DNA from: Waddlia chondrophila WSU 86-1044
GTDB taxonomy: Bacteria > Chlamydiota > Chlamydiia > Chlamydiales > Waddliaceae
Assembly (NCBI RefSeq): GCF_000092785.1
Contig: NC_014225.1
Location: forward strand, 1,377,340-1,441,339
Direction of reading: 5' to 3'
Length of the DNA: 64,000 nucleotides
The notes below the pieces were generated by a model, which searched no databases, was not told the origin of the DNA, and saw nothing but the letters and a program-made list of their open reading frames with translations. Both the position numbers and the translations under genes were made by a program. Below, one piece after another: positions 25,668 through 34,932 of the stretch. Positions within the stretch are counted from its first letter, which is position 1, and each line of letters opens with the position of its first letter.

Positions 25668-27380
25668 TTATTTATTTTTAAAATGAAACAATTGAATGGG
25701 ACAGAATAATTTCCCTCCTTCTTTCCAAGGAACCCCGCTTAATAGAGAAACCCGCTCTGCCGTCCCGTCCAAATGTTTGATCCGCATCCCTTTCCAAGCA
25801 CCTAAAAGAGTGACAAAAATTGTCAGAACAACCCGCTGTAATTTACTCGGTAGCAAGCGGATAGTATTGAAAAATCTGCCAAGAACGCCAGTAGGCCTAA
25901 GGTCGGTAAAATTCATTTGGACAACCTCTGGAGGCATCTTCACATCACCAGCGGCTTCATTTGCTTTTGTCCATGCCCATTTCACGCAATTGTCAGCTAA
26001 GAATTGAAAAGCAAGATTTCTATCTTCCGCTCTTTCCACATCTCCCTGAATAGAGCTCAACAACTTTTGCCCCTCTTCAGCAGTGGCCATGACAGCGTGC
26101 CAGATATGCTGTCTATCCATCGAAAAGGCTGCTTCATCGGGATATACAATCGCAGCTGGCACAGTATTTACTGTCATATCAATATATTCATACCAAGTTT
26201 TTGGAAATTCCTGAGAATACTTTCCAAAATCAAAAATGCGATATTTTCCATTAATAGGTATAGCGACTTGCAGCCATCCGTGGACACCAATCGGAGTGTC
26301 ATCCTCTTGCTCGCGTGCAGCTCTGACAACCATCGCCCATTGATTTCCATCTAAAGGCAGACCGTATCGCCTAGAAGCCTCTTCGACGGGAAGTTCTTCA
26401 ACAACCGGTAAATGCTCCCACCAAGATTCTTTTGCAAAGTCTATCTGTTCATATTTCTTGGTATTTGGATCGTAGGGACCCAAATGTTTGGGATTCCAGT
26501 TGCTAATACCATCCTTAAAGTATTCAATGTTTCCAATTTCCCACTGTCGATTAACGAACATCTCAAAGACTTGCCCAACCGTTAACTCATACTCTTTCTC
26601 CAAATGAACAACCAACCGATCATCCAAAAGAGAGACTTCCTTTTCTCCCATAGGCAGAGTCAGATCTCTTCTCATCTCCCCTTCCGGCATTTCAACATCT
26701 TTTACCTTTAGATCGCCTCCGCCGTAAAAACCGATGCGATGAGCCAACCTGGCTTGAGTTAATCGCTGGCAGGTTGCCGGAAACTCAATAAATGGTTCAG
26801 GGTCAATCCGGTCTCTCAACACCCAATTGAAAAATCGATTTCTCAAATCAGTGTCAACGGTTAATTGTTCGATAAACGCACCATTGTCCTCAATTTTTTT
26901 AAGCCGTGCAATATCTAAGGTATCGAGACCTTCCCTTTCCCTGACATGGGAATTTTTTTTCCATTCAGAAGCCAATGCATTCACTTTATCAACCAACTCT
27001 TTTCCCGGAGCCATTTTCTCACTCAACTGATTGCGCGTCTGGAAAGCAACAACGCGGCTTTTCAACTGCCGACTCCATCGAACAGCTCTTTTTGACTTTG
27101 TTTTTTCAAGAGCAAGTTGAATGGTTTCCGCCGCATCGACGCAAGCAAGAAGATCTTCTTGAGTTTTACCGCTCGATGTAGGGACTTTTTCCAAGTCGTC
27201 CAAACACTGGGCAAACACTTTAGCAATTTTTATCAAACGATGCTTATCCACGCCAATCATTGCTTGAGCCTGCTGAACCGCAGGCGAAATTGAACTCCAG
27301 TACCCTTCAAAAGTGCAAATAACAGGCACATTTTTTAATGCCTGTGAAAAAGCCTGTATATTCGATAGAATAAATGACAT
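25668..27380 (-). CDS. Hypothetical protein with His...Asn-Cys pair, paralog of the gene at 27431
   Basis: 570 residues. Clear paralog of the next gene: shared blocks are FFNWVLRDRI, PFIEFP, GGDLKVKDV, ELTVGQVFEMF, WEIGNIEYFKDGISNWN, and the C-terminal domain IGVHGWLQVAIP (His367), YRIFDFGKYSQEFP, AAIVYPDEAAF, and LADNCVKWAW (Asn464-Cys465). His followed ~98 residues later by Asn-Cys resembles circularly permuted papain folds (LRAT/YiiX-like), where His precedes Cys. This is my inference; the family name is unknown to me. A hydrophobic helix at ~507-525 lies near the C-terminus. No signal peptide. Confidence 0.6.
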   Translation of the reverse strand: MSFILSNIQAFSQALKNVPVICTFEGYWSSISPAVQQAQAMIGVDKHRLIKIAKVFAQCLDDLEKVPTSSGKTQEDLLACVDAAETIQLALEKTKSKRAVRWSRQLKSRVVAFQTRNQLSEKMAPGKELVDKVNALASEWKKNSHVREREGLDTLDIARLKKIEDNGAFIEQLTVDTDLRNRFFNWVLRDRIDPEPFIEFPATCQRLTQARLAHRIGFYGGGDLKVKDVEMPEGEMRRDLTLPMGEKEVSLLDDRLVVHLEKEYELTVGQVFEMFVNRQWEIGNIEYFKDGISNWNPKHLGPYDPNTKKYEQIDFAKESWWEHLPVVEELPVEEASRRYGLPLDGNQWAMVVRAAREQEDDTPIGVHGWLQVAIPINGKYRIFDFGKYSQEFPKTWYEYIDMTVNTVPAAIVYPDEAAFSMDRQHIWHAVMATAEEGQKLLSSIQGDVERAEDRNLAFQFLADNCVKWAWTKANEAAGDVKMPPEVVQMNFTDLRPTGVLGRFFNTIRLLPSKLQRVVLTIFVTLLGAWKGMRIKHLDGTAERVSLLSGVPWKEGGKLFCPIQLFHFKNK

Positions 27381-27430
27381 ATCAAAAGTTTCTTAACATA
27401 ACTTTTCTAATAAAACAATAAAAAAATAGA

Positions 27431-29371
27431 TTATAAATTTTTAATGAAAAAACACAAGGATATTTTGTTCGGTATAGGTTCGCTGTGAATTTTCGTAAAA
27501 ATTTGTAAGAAACGATTGGAAAAAAACACCAAAAAAGAAGAAAAAGATGTCAAATTTGAATATCGGGAGAGATTCTTTGAATAAAAGAAAAAGATTGCTC
27601 GGTTTACACAGGTGATCCCTGCGGAAACAAATCGGCCGATTTTTCCCTCTTCTTGCAGTTTATGAAGCATCGAAGGGTGAAAAATGACTGTATCATTCCA
27701 AAAAGGGTGATACCTCAACGATTTCCATACCGCTTTGCCATTTTCGATAATCATTCTTCCTTTATACCCTCCCAAAAGGAAGTGGCAAAATGTCGTCACA
27801 GGAATTTGCCATGGCTTCGGCAAGGATTTGATCACTTTAAAAATCGCACTCATGAATCCGTGAGGTTCCGAATGTAAAAATGGCATTGTATAAATTTCAG
27901 GAACCCTATGCTGTCCAATGGAGTAGACGAGCTTCTCATAAGACCACTTTGCACAATTTTCCGATTCGATTTGATAGATTAAATTCCCTTCGCGAGACAG
28001 CATCATATCTCGTTTTACAGATTCAAAAAATTTTTTCCCATCTTCTTCACTAATCGCATAGCTATAATAGGTTTTTCTTCGGTGTGTATAGAAAACATTT
28101 TCATCAGGATAGGCAATAGCCGCTTCCGCAGTCTCTCCAATGTTTAACAAAGCCTGCAAAAGCGTGCCAGGAAATGCAAAGGTAAATTTACCCAAAGTAT
28201 ACACGATATAAGTTCCATCGTTCTGCGGAACAGATATCGCAAGATAACCGTGAGCGTCTTCAAAGTTCAAATCCTGATGCAGCCTGCTAGAAATCAATGA
28301 CAAGTTCCATTCAGTACCTGTTAAATGACTGCCAAATAGATGCCGTGCTTTCTTCAAGCTAAGACGGTCTAAAACAGGCAGCTCATTCCACCATTCGCTT
28401 TTATCAAGATCGATCCGCTGATAATCGCCTAAGGCAGTATCCCAATATCCACATTGATGAGCATTCCAGTTCATGATACCGTCTTCCATGTATTCCAAAT
28501 TACCCGCTTCAATTTTTTTGCGATCAAAAATCTCGAACACTTCTCCAATCGTCAGTGCATAATTTCCTCGAAACAAGACACATTTTGCCTCATCCAAAAT
28601 ATTCACGGGCTTTCCTTCAAAAGGGAGAGTCAGGACTTTTTCAAATCCTTCTTCGCAAAGAACCTTTTGCACCTTGAGATCGAAGCCTCCTCTTCTGGAT
28701 AAACGGCCGTTGAGTTGATAGCGGTTCATTTTCCATTGGTTGCGAGGAAACTCGATGAGCGGACGCACCGCAATGTGATCGCGCAATGCCCAAGTAAAAA
28801 AATTTTCAGCTTCTTCTTCATCCCTTAAAACAAGCTCTGCAAATAAAGGGTATCGAGAAGCATCTCTCAGCTGATTTTTATCTTTTACCGTCAACATTTT
28901 ATTTCGGAAAACGACCTGCCCTTCCTTCCACACTGACGCAGCATGGATCAATCGGCAAAGCAAGCTCTCATCCGGATCTTCCGGATCGCAGCCACCATTA
29001 CAGCCTTCCAGACGATAGCGCAAAGCGATCAACCCCCTGTCCAATTTAGCACGCACCCTGCGTGCTTTCAGATGATGAACACCTAAAAGCTTTTCCCGCA
29101 GCAACTCTCCAGCTTCAAGGTAGAGTAAAAAATCAACCTCTTGAAAAGAACTTTCAGAGAACAAAATAGGAACTGATTCTAATTCCCATAACTGATAAAC
29201 AAACGCTTCTGCCGCTTTCACATGAAAGCAGCTATCGAAATTGAAAAAATGGCACAATTTTCTCAGTAAAAAATGAGCAGATTCAAAATCGCCGTTTGAG
29301 GAAATTTTGATAAAAGATTCTTCTCTAAATTTTTTAATAAAAAGAGGCAAGTGATGTTTTATATTAAACAT
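27431..29371 (-). CDS. Hypothetical protein with His...Asn-Cys pair, paralog of the gene at 25668, tail altered by a repeat
   Basis: 646 residues, preceded by a good GGAGGG ribosome site. Same architecture as its neighbour: FFTWALRDHI, PLIEFPR, FDLKVQKV, ALTIGEVFEIFD, EAGNLEYMEDGIMNWN, then EDAHGYLAISVP (His374), YTLGKFTFAFP, AAIAYPDENVF and ESENCAKWSYEK (Cys473), with 99 residues between His and Cys (98 in the paralog). After ~570, where the paralog ends, an extra tail contains NLSRYSNLTSFSSFLVFF, which is encoded by a copy of the AACCTATCC repeat, so the natural stop was probably lost. Function unknown; a permuted cysteine hydrolase or transferase is the best guess. Confidence 0.6.
   Translation of the reverse strand: MFNIKHHLPLFIKKFREESFIKISSNGDFESAHFLLRKLCHFFNFDSCFHVKAAEAFVYQLWELESVPILFSESSFQEVDFLLYLEAGELLREKLLGVHHLKARRVRAKLDRGLIALRYRLEGCNGGCDPEDPDESLLCRLIHAASVWKEGQVVFRNKMLTVKDKNQLRDASRYPLFAELVLRDEEEAENFFTWALRDHIAVRPLIEFPRNQWKMNRYQLNGRLSRRGGFDLKVQKVLCEEGFEKVLTLPFEGKPVNILDEAKCVLFRGNYALTIGEVFEIFDRKKIEAGNLEYMEDGIMNWNAHQCGYWDTALGDYQRIDLDKSEWWNELPVLDRLSLKKARHLFGSHLTGTEWNLSLISSRLHQDLNFEDAHGYLAISVPQNDGTYIVYTLGKFTFAFPGTLLQALLNIGETAEAAIAYPDENVFYTHRRKTYYSYAISEEDGKKFFESVKRDMMLSREGNLIYQIESENCAKWSYEKLVYSIGQHRVPEIYTMPFLHSEPHGFMSAIFKVIKSLPKPWQIPVTTFCHFLLGGYKGRMIIENGKAVWKSLRYHPFWNDTVIFHPSMLHKLQEEGKIGRFVSAGITCVNRAIFFFYSKNLSRYSNLTSFSSFLVFFSNRFLQIFTKIHSEPIPNKISLCFFIKNL
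27531..27575 (-). repeat. AACCTATCC-type repeat, core copy inside a coding tail
   Basis: On the minus strand this reads as a near match to the core of 11811-11858: TATTCAAATTTGACATCTTT followed by a pyrimidine-rich run. It encodes YSNLTSFSSF, compared with YSNLTSIPSF at the start of the Mur ligase. The terminal GGATAGATT arm is not seen. Confidence 0.5.
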
Positions 29372-29565
29372 CTTTAAAATCCCTCCTATTATATTTCTCC
29401 TTATTTTTTAATATAACACATTTTTTACTAACTATTAAATAATTGGTAGATTTTTCTTAGTTCGCCGGCAAAGTTTTCCTACTAGGGCACCCTCTAAACT
29501 AGCATTTTTTCCAGTGAATCCTTTATACTTTATTCTTTTTTCAACAGTTCAAAGGAAACACTGAA

Positions 29566-32412
29566 ATGTCAACTGATCTTCCAAAAACATATTCCGCACA
29601 ACAGGTCGAAAAACGCTGGTATGATTTCTGGGAGAAACATGAATGTTTTCGCGCCGATCCCAGCTCCGAAAAACCTCCTTATTGCATTGTTCTCCCCCCT
29701 CCGAATGTCACTGGCGTCCTGCATATGGGGCATGCTCTGGGAAGCACAATTGACGATGTGTTAGTCAGATGGAAAAGAATGAGCGGCTTTGAAGTCTTAT
29801 GGGTACCCGGCACCGATCATGCAGGGATCGCGACACAGACTGTCGTTGAACGTCATCTGATGAAAACCCAAGGAAAACGGCGAGGCGATTTCAAGCGGGA
29901 AGCGTTTCTCAAGTTAGTTTGGGAATGGAAAGAAAAAAACGAGGGACGCATTTTAAGCCAATTGAAAAAACTGGGATGCTCGTGCGACTGGAGCCGGCTG
30001 CGTTTCACGATGGACAAAGGCAACAACCTTGCCGTTCGCACGGCATTCAAAATGCTGTATGAAAAAGGTTTGATCTATCGCGGCGACTACCTTGTGAACT
30101 GGGACCCTGTAACGCAAACTGCCGTCGCTGACGATGAGGTAGAATATGAAGAGCGGCAATCGTCTCTCTGGTTCTTCAACTACCCTTTGGCTGACGGTTC
30201 AGGGATGGCAAGAATAGCAACCACACGTCCAGAAACCATGCTTGGAGATACTGCGGTTGCAGTCAACCCTGAAGATCCGATGTTCAAGCACCTGATCGGA
30301 AAACGATTGCTGCTTCCGATCATGAATCGAGAAATCCCTATTATTGCAGACCGCCATGTCGATCCCGAGTTCGGGACTGGAATGGTCAAAGTAACACCTG
30401 CGCATGATCCGAACGACTACGAAATGGGAATTGAGCACAAGCTCCCTTTCATCAACATCATGACTCCCGACGGCAAGATCAACGAAAACGGCGGAAAATT
30501 TGAAGGGATGGCAATGGAGCAAGCCCGCAAAGCTGTTGTGGAAGAGATGGAGCAGCTCGGATACCTTGAAAAAGTTGAACCCTATACCAATCGCGTCGGA
30601 GTCTCTTATCGCTCCAAGGCGACAATCGAGCCTTATCTTTCCAAGCAGTGGTTTGTAAAAATGAGCCATTTCGCTCCCCGCTTGCGGGAAATCGTCCAAG
30701 AAGAGATCGTTTCCCTCATCCCAAGAAACTGGCAAAACACCTATTTTCATTGGATCGACAACCTCCGCGACTGGTGTATCAGCCGCCAGCTCTGGTGGGG
30801 GCACCGAATCCCGATCTGGTACCATAAAGACAATCCAGACCGTGTGATCTGCTATGAAGGGGATGGCACCCCTCCTGAAGTTGAAGCCGAACCGGACAAG
30901 TGGGAACAGGATCCGGATGTGCTGGATACTTGGTTTTCATCTGCCCTATGGCCATTTTCTACTTTGGGATGGCCAAACAAAACAGAAGAGCTGGAAAAAT
31001 TTTATCCCAACTCTGCCATGGTATGCGGACACGACATTCTATTTTTCTGGGTCGCCCGCATGATCATGATGGGAGAGCATCTGTTTGAAAAGGCTCCCTT
31101 TCCAGAAGTTTATCTACACAGCTTGATCTTTGGAAAGTCGTATTGGAGAAAAGATGCAGGCGGAGGAGTTCAATACTGCGACGAAAAAGAAAGGATCGCG
31201 TTCGATCTTGGAACCAAACCTGTACCAAAAGATGTTGAAAGCAAATGGGAAAAAATGTCCAAGTCCAAAGGAAATATCATCGACCCGCTTGAAATCATAG
31301 AGGATTATGGTACTGATGCTATGCGAATGGCTCTCTGTTCAAGCGCTTCTCAGGCATGGCAGATCGATCTTGACCGTCGAAAATTTGAAGAATTTAAAAA
31401 CTTCGCCAACAAGATCTGGAACGGTGCACGTTTTATTTTCATGAACCTGGATGCCAACGATCCGCTTAATTCGAAACAGCTTTCTGAAGGATTAGACGAA
31501 TCTCGTTTAACATTGGAGGATCAGTGGATCCTTTCGTCATTATCTAAAACTGTCGAAGATGTTAATTTCAACTTAAGCAATTATCAATTTGATCAAGCGG
31601 CAACGCGCGCATACGATTTTTATTGGAACGAATTTTGCGCATACTATCTGGAAATTGCAAAACCTGTTCTATTCGGGAAACAGGGTTCTCCAGAAGAAAG
31701 GAAAAATAAGCAAAAATTGCTCGTCATCGTTTTACTACAGGCACTCCGATTAATCCATCCCATGGCGCCATTCATTACAGAGGAGCTGTTCCAAAAGATT
31801 AAAGAGCGCTTTGCAGATACAGCTGAAGACGCAGATGCAGACCCCTATACAAAAGAAGCGGTCGCAGCTCTGCAAGCGAAAGCTTGCATCATTGCTCCGT
31901 ATCCTAAGGTCATCAAGCCAGAGGCAATGAGCTCGCAGATTAATCATGCATTCAATCTCATGGGCCAGGTCGTTTACACGATCCGCAATATCCGGGGAGA
32001 GATGAAAATTCCTCCCAGCGTGGAAACTGAAGTGTTTATCATTGGAAACGATCAATCGACAAATTTCTCGACAGTCCGCGACAATGGCAATATCATTGAA
32101 GCTTTGGTGCGTACCCGCTCCTTGTCCTGCTATGTAGAAGAGCCTCTAATCGGGCTTTCATCCGTCGGCATCGTCGAAGATTTAAAAGTGATCATTCCCA
32201 TGCCAAAAGAGTTTTCAGAAAAGGAAGCGATTCGGTTGGAAAAAGAAAGAGAGCGCCTGGAAAAGCAACAGGAAAAAATACAGGGGCAATTAGCGAATGA
32301 GAATTTCGTCAGCAAAGCGCCGAAAGCCTTGATCGAAAAAACGCGGAGCCAGCTTGAGCAAACGGAAAACGAATTAAAGGAAGTCAACGCAAAGCTGAAA
32401 ACTCTCCGCTAA
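29566..32412 (+). CDS. valS: Valyl-tRNA synthetase
   Basis: Charges tRNA-Val. 948 residues, normal length. Class I hallmarks: PPPNVTGVLHMGHALG (~41, HIGH motif), the editing domain around TTRPETMLGDTAV (~222) and PAHDPNDYEMG, WCISRQLWWGHRIPIW (~405), DTWFSSALWPFSTLGWP, and KMSKSKGN (~563). The C-terminal ~65 residues are the usual ValS coiled coil rich in Glu, Arg and Lys. Ribosome site AAAGGA upstream. The 194-base gap before it (29372-29565) is AT-rich with a TATACT box candidate near 29525. Terminated by the hairpin at 32428-32457. Confidence 0.97.
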   Translation: MSTDLPKTYSAQQVEKRWYDFWEKHECFRADPSSEKPPYCIVLPPPNVTGVLHMGHALGSTIDDVLVRWKRMSGFEVLWVPGTDHAGIATQTVVERHLMKTQGKRRGDFKREAFLKLVWEWKEKNEGRILSQLKKLGCSCDWSRLRFTMDKGNNLAVRTAFKMLYEKGLIYRGDYLVNWDPVTQTAVADDEVEYEERQSSLWFFNYPLADGSGMARIATTRPETMLGDTAVAVNPEDPMFKHLIGKRLLLPIMNREIPIIADRHVDPEFGTGMVKVTPAHDPNDYEMGIEHKLPFINIMTPDGKINENGGKFEGMAMEQARKAVVEEMEQLGYLEKVEPYTNRVGVSYRSKATIEPYLSKQWFVKMSHFAPRLREIVQEEIVSLIPRNWQNTYFHWIDNLRDWCISRQLWWGHRIPIWYHKDNPDRVICYEGDGTPPEVEAEPDKWEQDPDVLDTWFSSALWPFSTLGWPNKTEELEKFYPNSAMVCGHDILFFWVARMIMMGEHLFEKAPFPEVYLHSLIFGKSYWRKDAGGGVQYCDEKERIAFDLGTKPVPKDVESKWEKMSKSKGNIIDPLEIIEDYGTDAMRMALCSSASQAWQIDLDRRKFEEFKNFANKIWNGARFIFMNLDANDPLNSKQLSEGLDESRLTLEDQWILSSLSKTVEDVNFNLSNYQFDQAATRAYDFYWNEFCAYYLEIAKPVLFGKQGSPEERKNKQKLLVIVLLQALRLIHPMAPFITEELFQKIKERFADTAEDADADPYTKEAVAALQAKACIIAPYPKVIKPEAMSSQINHAFNLMGQVVYTIRNIRGEMKIPPSVETEVFIIGNDQSTNFSTVRDNGNIIEALVRTRSLSCYVEEPLIGLSSVGIVEDLKVIIPMPKEFSEKEAIRLEKERERLEKQQEKIQGQLANENFVSKAPKALIEKTRSQLEQTENELKEVNAKLKTLR

Positions 32413-32427
32413 ATCTGTAAGCTTCAA

Positions 32428-32457
32428 TGTCCATCCAGAAAAACTACTGGATGGACA
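32428..32457. terminator. Bidirectional rho-independent terminator between valS and porin gene
   Basis: TGTCCATCCAG (32428-32438) pairs perfectly with CTGGATGGACA (32447-32457) around an 8-base loop. T and A runs lie downstream and in the loop side. It serves the 3' ends of valS and of the leftward gene ending at 32463. Confidence 0.8.
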
Positions 32458-32462
32458 AGATT

Positions 32463-33494
32463 TTAAAAGGAGAAAGCGACGCCGCCGAAGAATCCTTGAA
32501 AAGTCACCGAATTATGGTTTAATCCGGTAAATGAACCTGGACTTTCAGTGTTGTACATGAGATGGGAAGGTGCATGTATATATTGTAAATATTCGTATCC
32601 AGCCCTTAAAAGAAGCCATTTGTTACACACAAGCGTCTTCAAAGACAATCCTGTCTGCAAATGCACCCCAGGCACACAGACACATTTATCCTTGTACTTT
32701 TGCACATTTACGGTCGTTGTCCCATTATTGAAAATCTCTTGTTCGTCTTCAATATCAGCTTTTCCCACCAATAAACTCAGGCTTGCCTTTCCAAATGTCG
32801 ACAACCCTTCGAAAAGCTCAAAGTCATACCCAATTCCAACCATCGGGCCAATGCCCTTATAGTCCAGGGAACGTGTTAGGGTATTTGTCAACGATGGATC
32901 AACGGGAGAATTCTTATCATCTCCTTCAATAGGCTTAACATCATGCATCTTATCTATGCGATCCTGGCAAATAGACGCATAGTCCGCCCCTGCAAAAGGT
33001 TTTAAGCAAAGACCGCATCCCTTTCCAAATTCAATGGAATACCCGACAACCAGCTCCGCTCTTTGAAAATCAATTTTCCAGTCCGTAGTCGCATACCTGC
33101 CATATTCAACCGGAAGCGGAGTTGGCCAAGTTAAGGATAGAAGAGGATCCTTATTAACAATGCTATCGAAGCACTTCGAGCTAAAGTTCGTGTAGGTCGC
33201 CATTACGTCAAAACAACCGCACAAGTCTTCTTTTCCTAAGTATAAACGAAATCCTCCGTTCCAATCGGGATCGATAAAGTGATAATTCACAATATTGCTG
33301 ACATTGCTTTCTTCTGTGAAAGATGATTGCCCTTCCGCTGCAAAATGCAAATTGCTAAGGCAAGGAGACCAATACAAATAATCTCCGCCAATGGTAAAAC
33401 CGCATTCGCAAATTTCAGCAGCTCCGACAGGAGAAAGGGTCAAACATCCTGCGGCAGACAAAAGAATTAAAATCGAATTTTTTATAGATCTCAT
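32463..33494 (-). CDS. MOMP-like cysteine-rich outer membrane protein
   Basis: 343 residues from ATG 33494, chosen because GGAGG lies six bases upstream and a signal peptide then starts at residue 1 (MRSIKNSILILLSAAGCLTLSPVGAAE); an upstream reading of 30 residues has no such sense. The mature protein is beta-rich, has about 14 cysteines (e.g. CECGFTIGGDYLYWSPCLSN, CGCFD, CGLCLKPFAG, CVCVPG) and ends in GFFGGVAFSF, the aromatic C-terminus of outer-membrane barrels. It resembles the MOMP-like porin families of environmental Chlamydiae, with disulphide cross-linking expected. Single-gene unit. Confidence 0.8.
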   Translation of the reverse strand: MRSIKNSILILLSAAGCLTLSPVGAAEICECGFTIGGDYLYWSPCLSNLHFAAEGQSSFTEESNVSNIVNYHFIDPDWNGGFRLYLGKEDLCGCFDVMATYTNFSSKCFDSIVNKDPLLSLTWPTPLPVEYGRYATTDWKIDFQRAELVVGYSIEFGKGCGLCLKPFAGADYASICQDRIDKMHDVKPIEGDDKNSPVDPSLTNTLTRSLDYKGIGPMVGIGYDFELFEGLSTFGKASLSLLVGKADIEDEQEIFNNGTTTVNVQKYKDKCVCVPGVHLQTGLSLKTLVCNKWLLLRAGYEYLQYIHAPSHLMYNTESPGSFTGLNHNSVTFQGFFGGVAFSF

Positions 33495-33540
33495 CGTTTC
33501 CTCCATATCGTGGGTCAGCAATCTTAAATAATGTTCAAAA

Positions 33541-34929
33541 TTATGCACAATGAAAATCGTTAGAAGATGAGGATCCGGTCTCATTTTTGACCACTTGCAA
33601 AAACGTCTTTGTCTCTTTCAGAATCACTCCTGAAAGAGCTGTCAACCCTATAAGATTCGGATAAGCCATTAGGCCATTTGTAATATCGGCCACTTTCCAA
33701 ACCACCTCAAGATCAAGAATAGCCCCAGGGATAATGATTAATGTAAAGATCAACCTGAAGGGCAGAATAGAGAAAGTTCCAAACAGATACTCCAGGCATT
33801 TCTCTCCATAGTACGCCCATCCGAGAAGCGTTGTCAAAGCAAATAGGATCAGTGCAATCGTAACGATATAACCGCCCCAGGGAAAAGCCGATTCAAATGC
33901 AGCCATCGTCATGGAAGCTCCATTGAGCGGAACACCATCAGGCCTAAGCGCCCCTTGAACGCCAGCGACCCCCAAAACAAGTCCTGTTACCGTACATAAA
34001 ACGATCGTTGCAATAAAGCTTCCGGTCATGGAGATCATTGCTTGTCTTCCGGGAAAATCGGTCTTTGCTGCAGCTGCGGCAATAGAAGCTGTGCCCAGGC
34101 CTGCCTCGCTTGTCATCAACCCTCTACTCATCCCGACTTGAATGGTCATTAGCAAGGTTGAACCGGCAAAACCGCCAAATGCAGCCTGTCCGGTAAACGC
34201 ATGTTGAAATACTGAAAGGATCGCATCCGGAATCCGATCATAACTTTTCAAAAGAATGAGACAACCGCCGCCGATGTAAAAAACAGCCATGAACGGAACC
34301 ATGAAAGCGGCAAATCGGCCAATACTTTTAATCCCTCCGATAAGAATCGATCCTGTGATAAGAGCCAAAATAACACCCGACACCCAGGATGGAATGTGAT
34401 AAAGATTCATCATGACATCCGCAACGGAATTCGCTTGGATCATATTACCGCCACCAAAAGAGGCGATCGCACCAAAAAGAGCAAACGCACCAGCGAGCCA
34501 TTTCCACCCCAATCCTCTTTCGATGAAATGCATCGGACCACCGCACATCTCTCCTCTGTCATCCATCACCCGATATTTGACTGCAAGAATCGCTTCTCCA
34601 TATTTCGTAGCCATTCCAATAAGAGCCATTACCCACATCCAAAACAGGGCTCCAGTCCCTCCCACAGCAAAAGCGGTTGAGACACCAGCGATATTACCAA
34701 TGCCAAGAGCTCCGGCAAGCGCTGTCATCAACGACTCGAAATTGGAAATGTCGCCTTTCACTTTGCTGTCCTGCTCTTTATCTGAAGAGATGATGAGACG
34801 CAATGCATAGGGAAGATAGCGGAATTGAAGCCCTTTCAAAAGGACCGTCAATAAGAGGCCGTTGCCTAAGAGCAAGATGAGCATGGGAATGCCCCAAACC
34901 CATTGATAAATGGTATCAAGCCAAGTCAT
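33541..34929 (-). CDS. Sodium:alanine/glycine symporter, AGCS family (copy B)
   Basis: 462 residues, ~11 membrane spans. AGCS hallmarks: SNFESLMTALAGALGIGNIAG (split: NFESLMTALAG and LGIGNIAG, ~63-82), GGTGALFWMWVMALIGMATKYGE (split: GGTGALFWMW and GMATKYGE), GGPMHFIERGLG, EAGLGTASIAAAAAKTDFPG (~270) and CLEYLFG near the C-terminus. It imports a small neutral amino acid with Na+. Three bases separate it from the paralog upstream, so they form an operon; roughly half of positions agree by eye. It relies on the sodium gradient made by the Mrp complex nearby. Confidence 0.9.
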   Translation of the reverse strand: MTWLDTIYQWVWGIPMLILLLGNGLLLTVLLKGLQFRYLPYALRLIISSDKEQDSKVKGDISNFESLMTALAGALGIGNIAGVSTAFAVGGTGALFWMWVMALIGMATKYGEAILAVKYRVMDDRGEMCGGPMHFIERGLGWKWLAGAFALFGAIASFGGGNMIQANSVADVMMNLYHIPSWVSGVILALITGSILIGGIKSIGRFAAFMVPFMAVFYIGGGCLILLKSYDRIPDAILSVFQHAFTGQAAFGGFAGSTLLMTIQVGMSRGLMTSEAGLGTASIAAAAAKTDFPGRQAMISMTGSFIATIVLCTVTGLVLGVAGVQGALRPDGVPLNGASMTMAAFESAFPWGGYIVTIALILFALTTLLGWAYYGEKCLEYLFGTFSILPFRLIFTLIIIPGAILDLEVVWKVADITNGLMAYPNLIGLTALSGVILKETKTFLQVVKNETGSSSSNDFHCA

Positions 34930-34932
34930 CGA

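Noticed and set aside
29372-29565. T-box or other riboswitch upstream of valS
   Set aside because: Only 194 AT-rich bases, no T-box sequence or stem-terminator arrangement seen.
34396-34810. Rightward frames inside the AGCS transporter genes
   Set aside because: Antisense shadows of conserved transmembrane codons.
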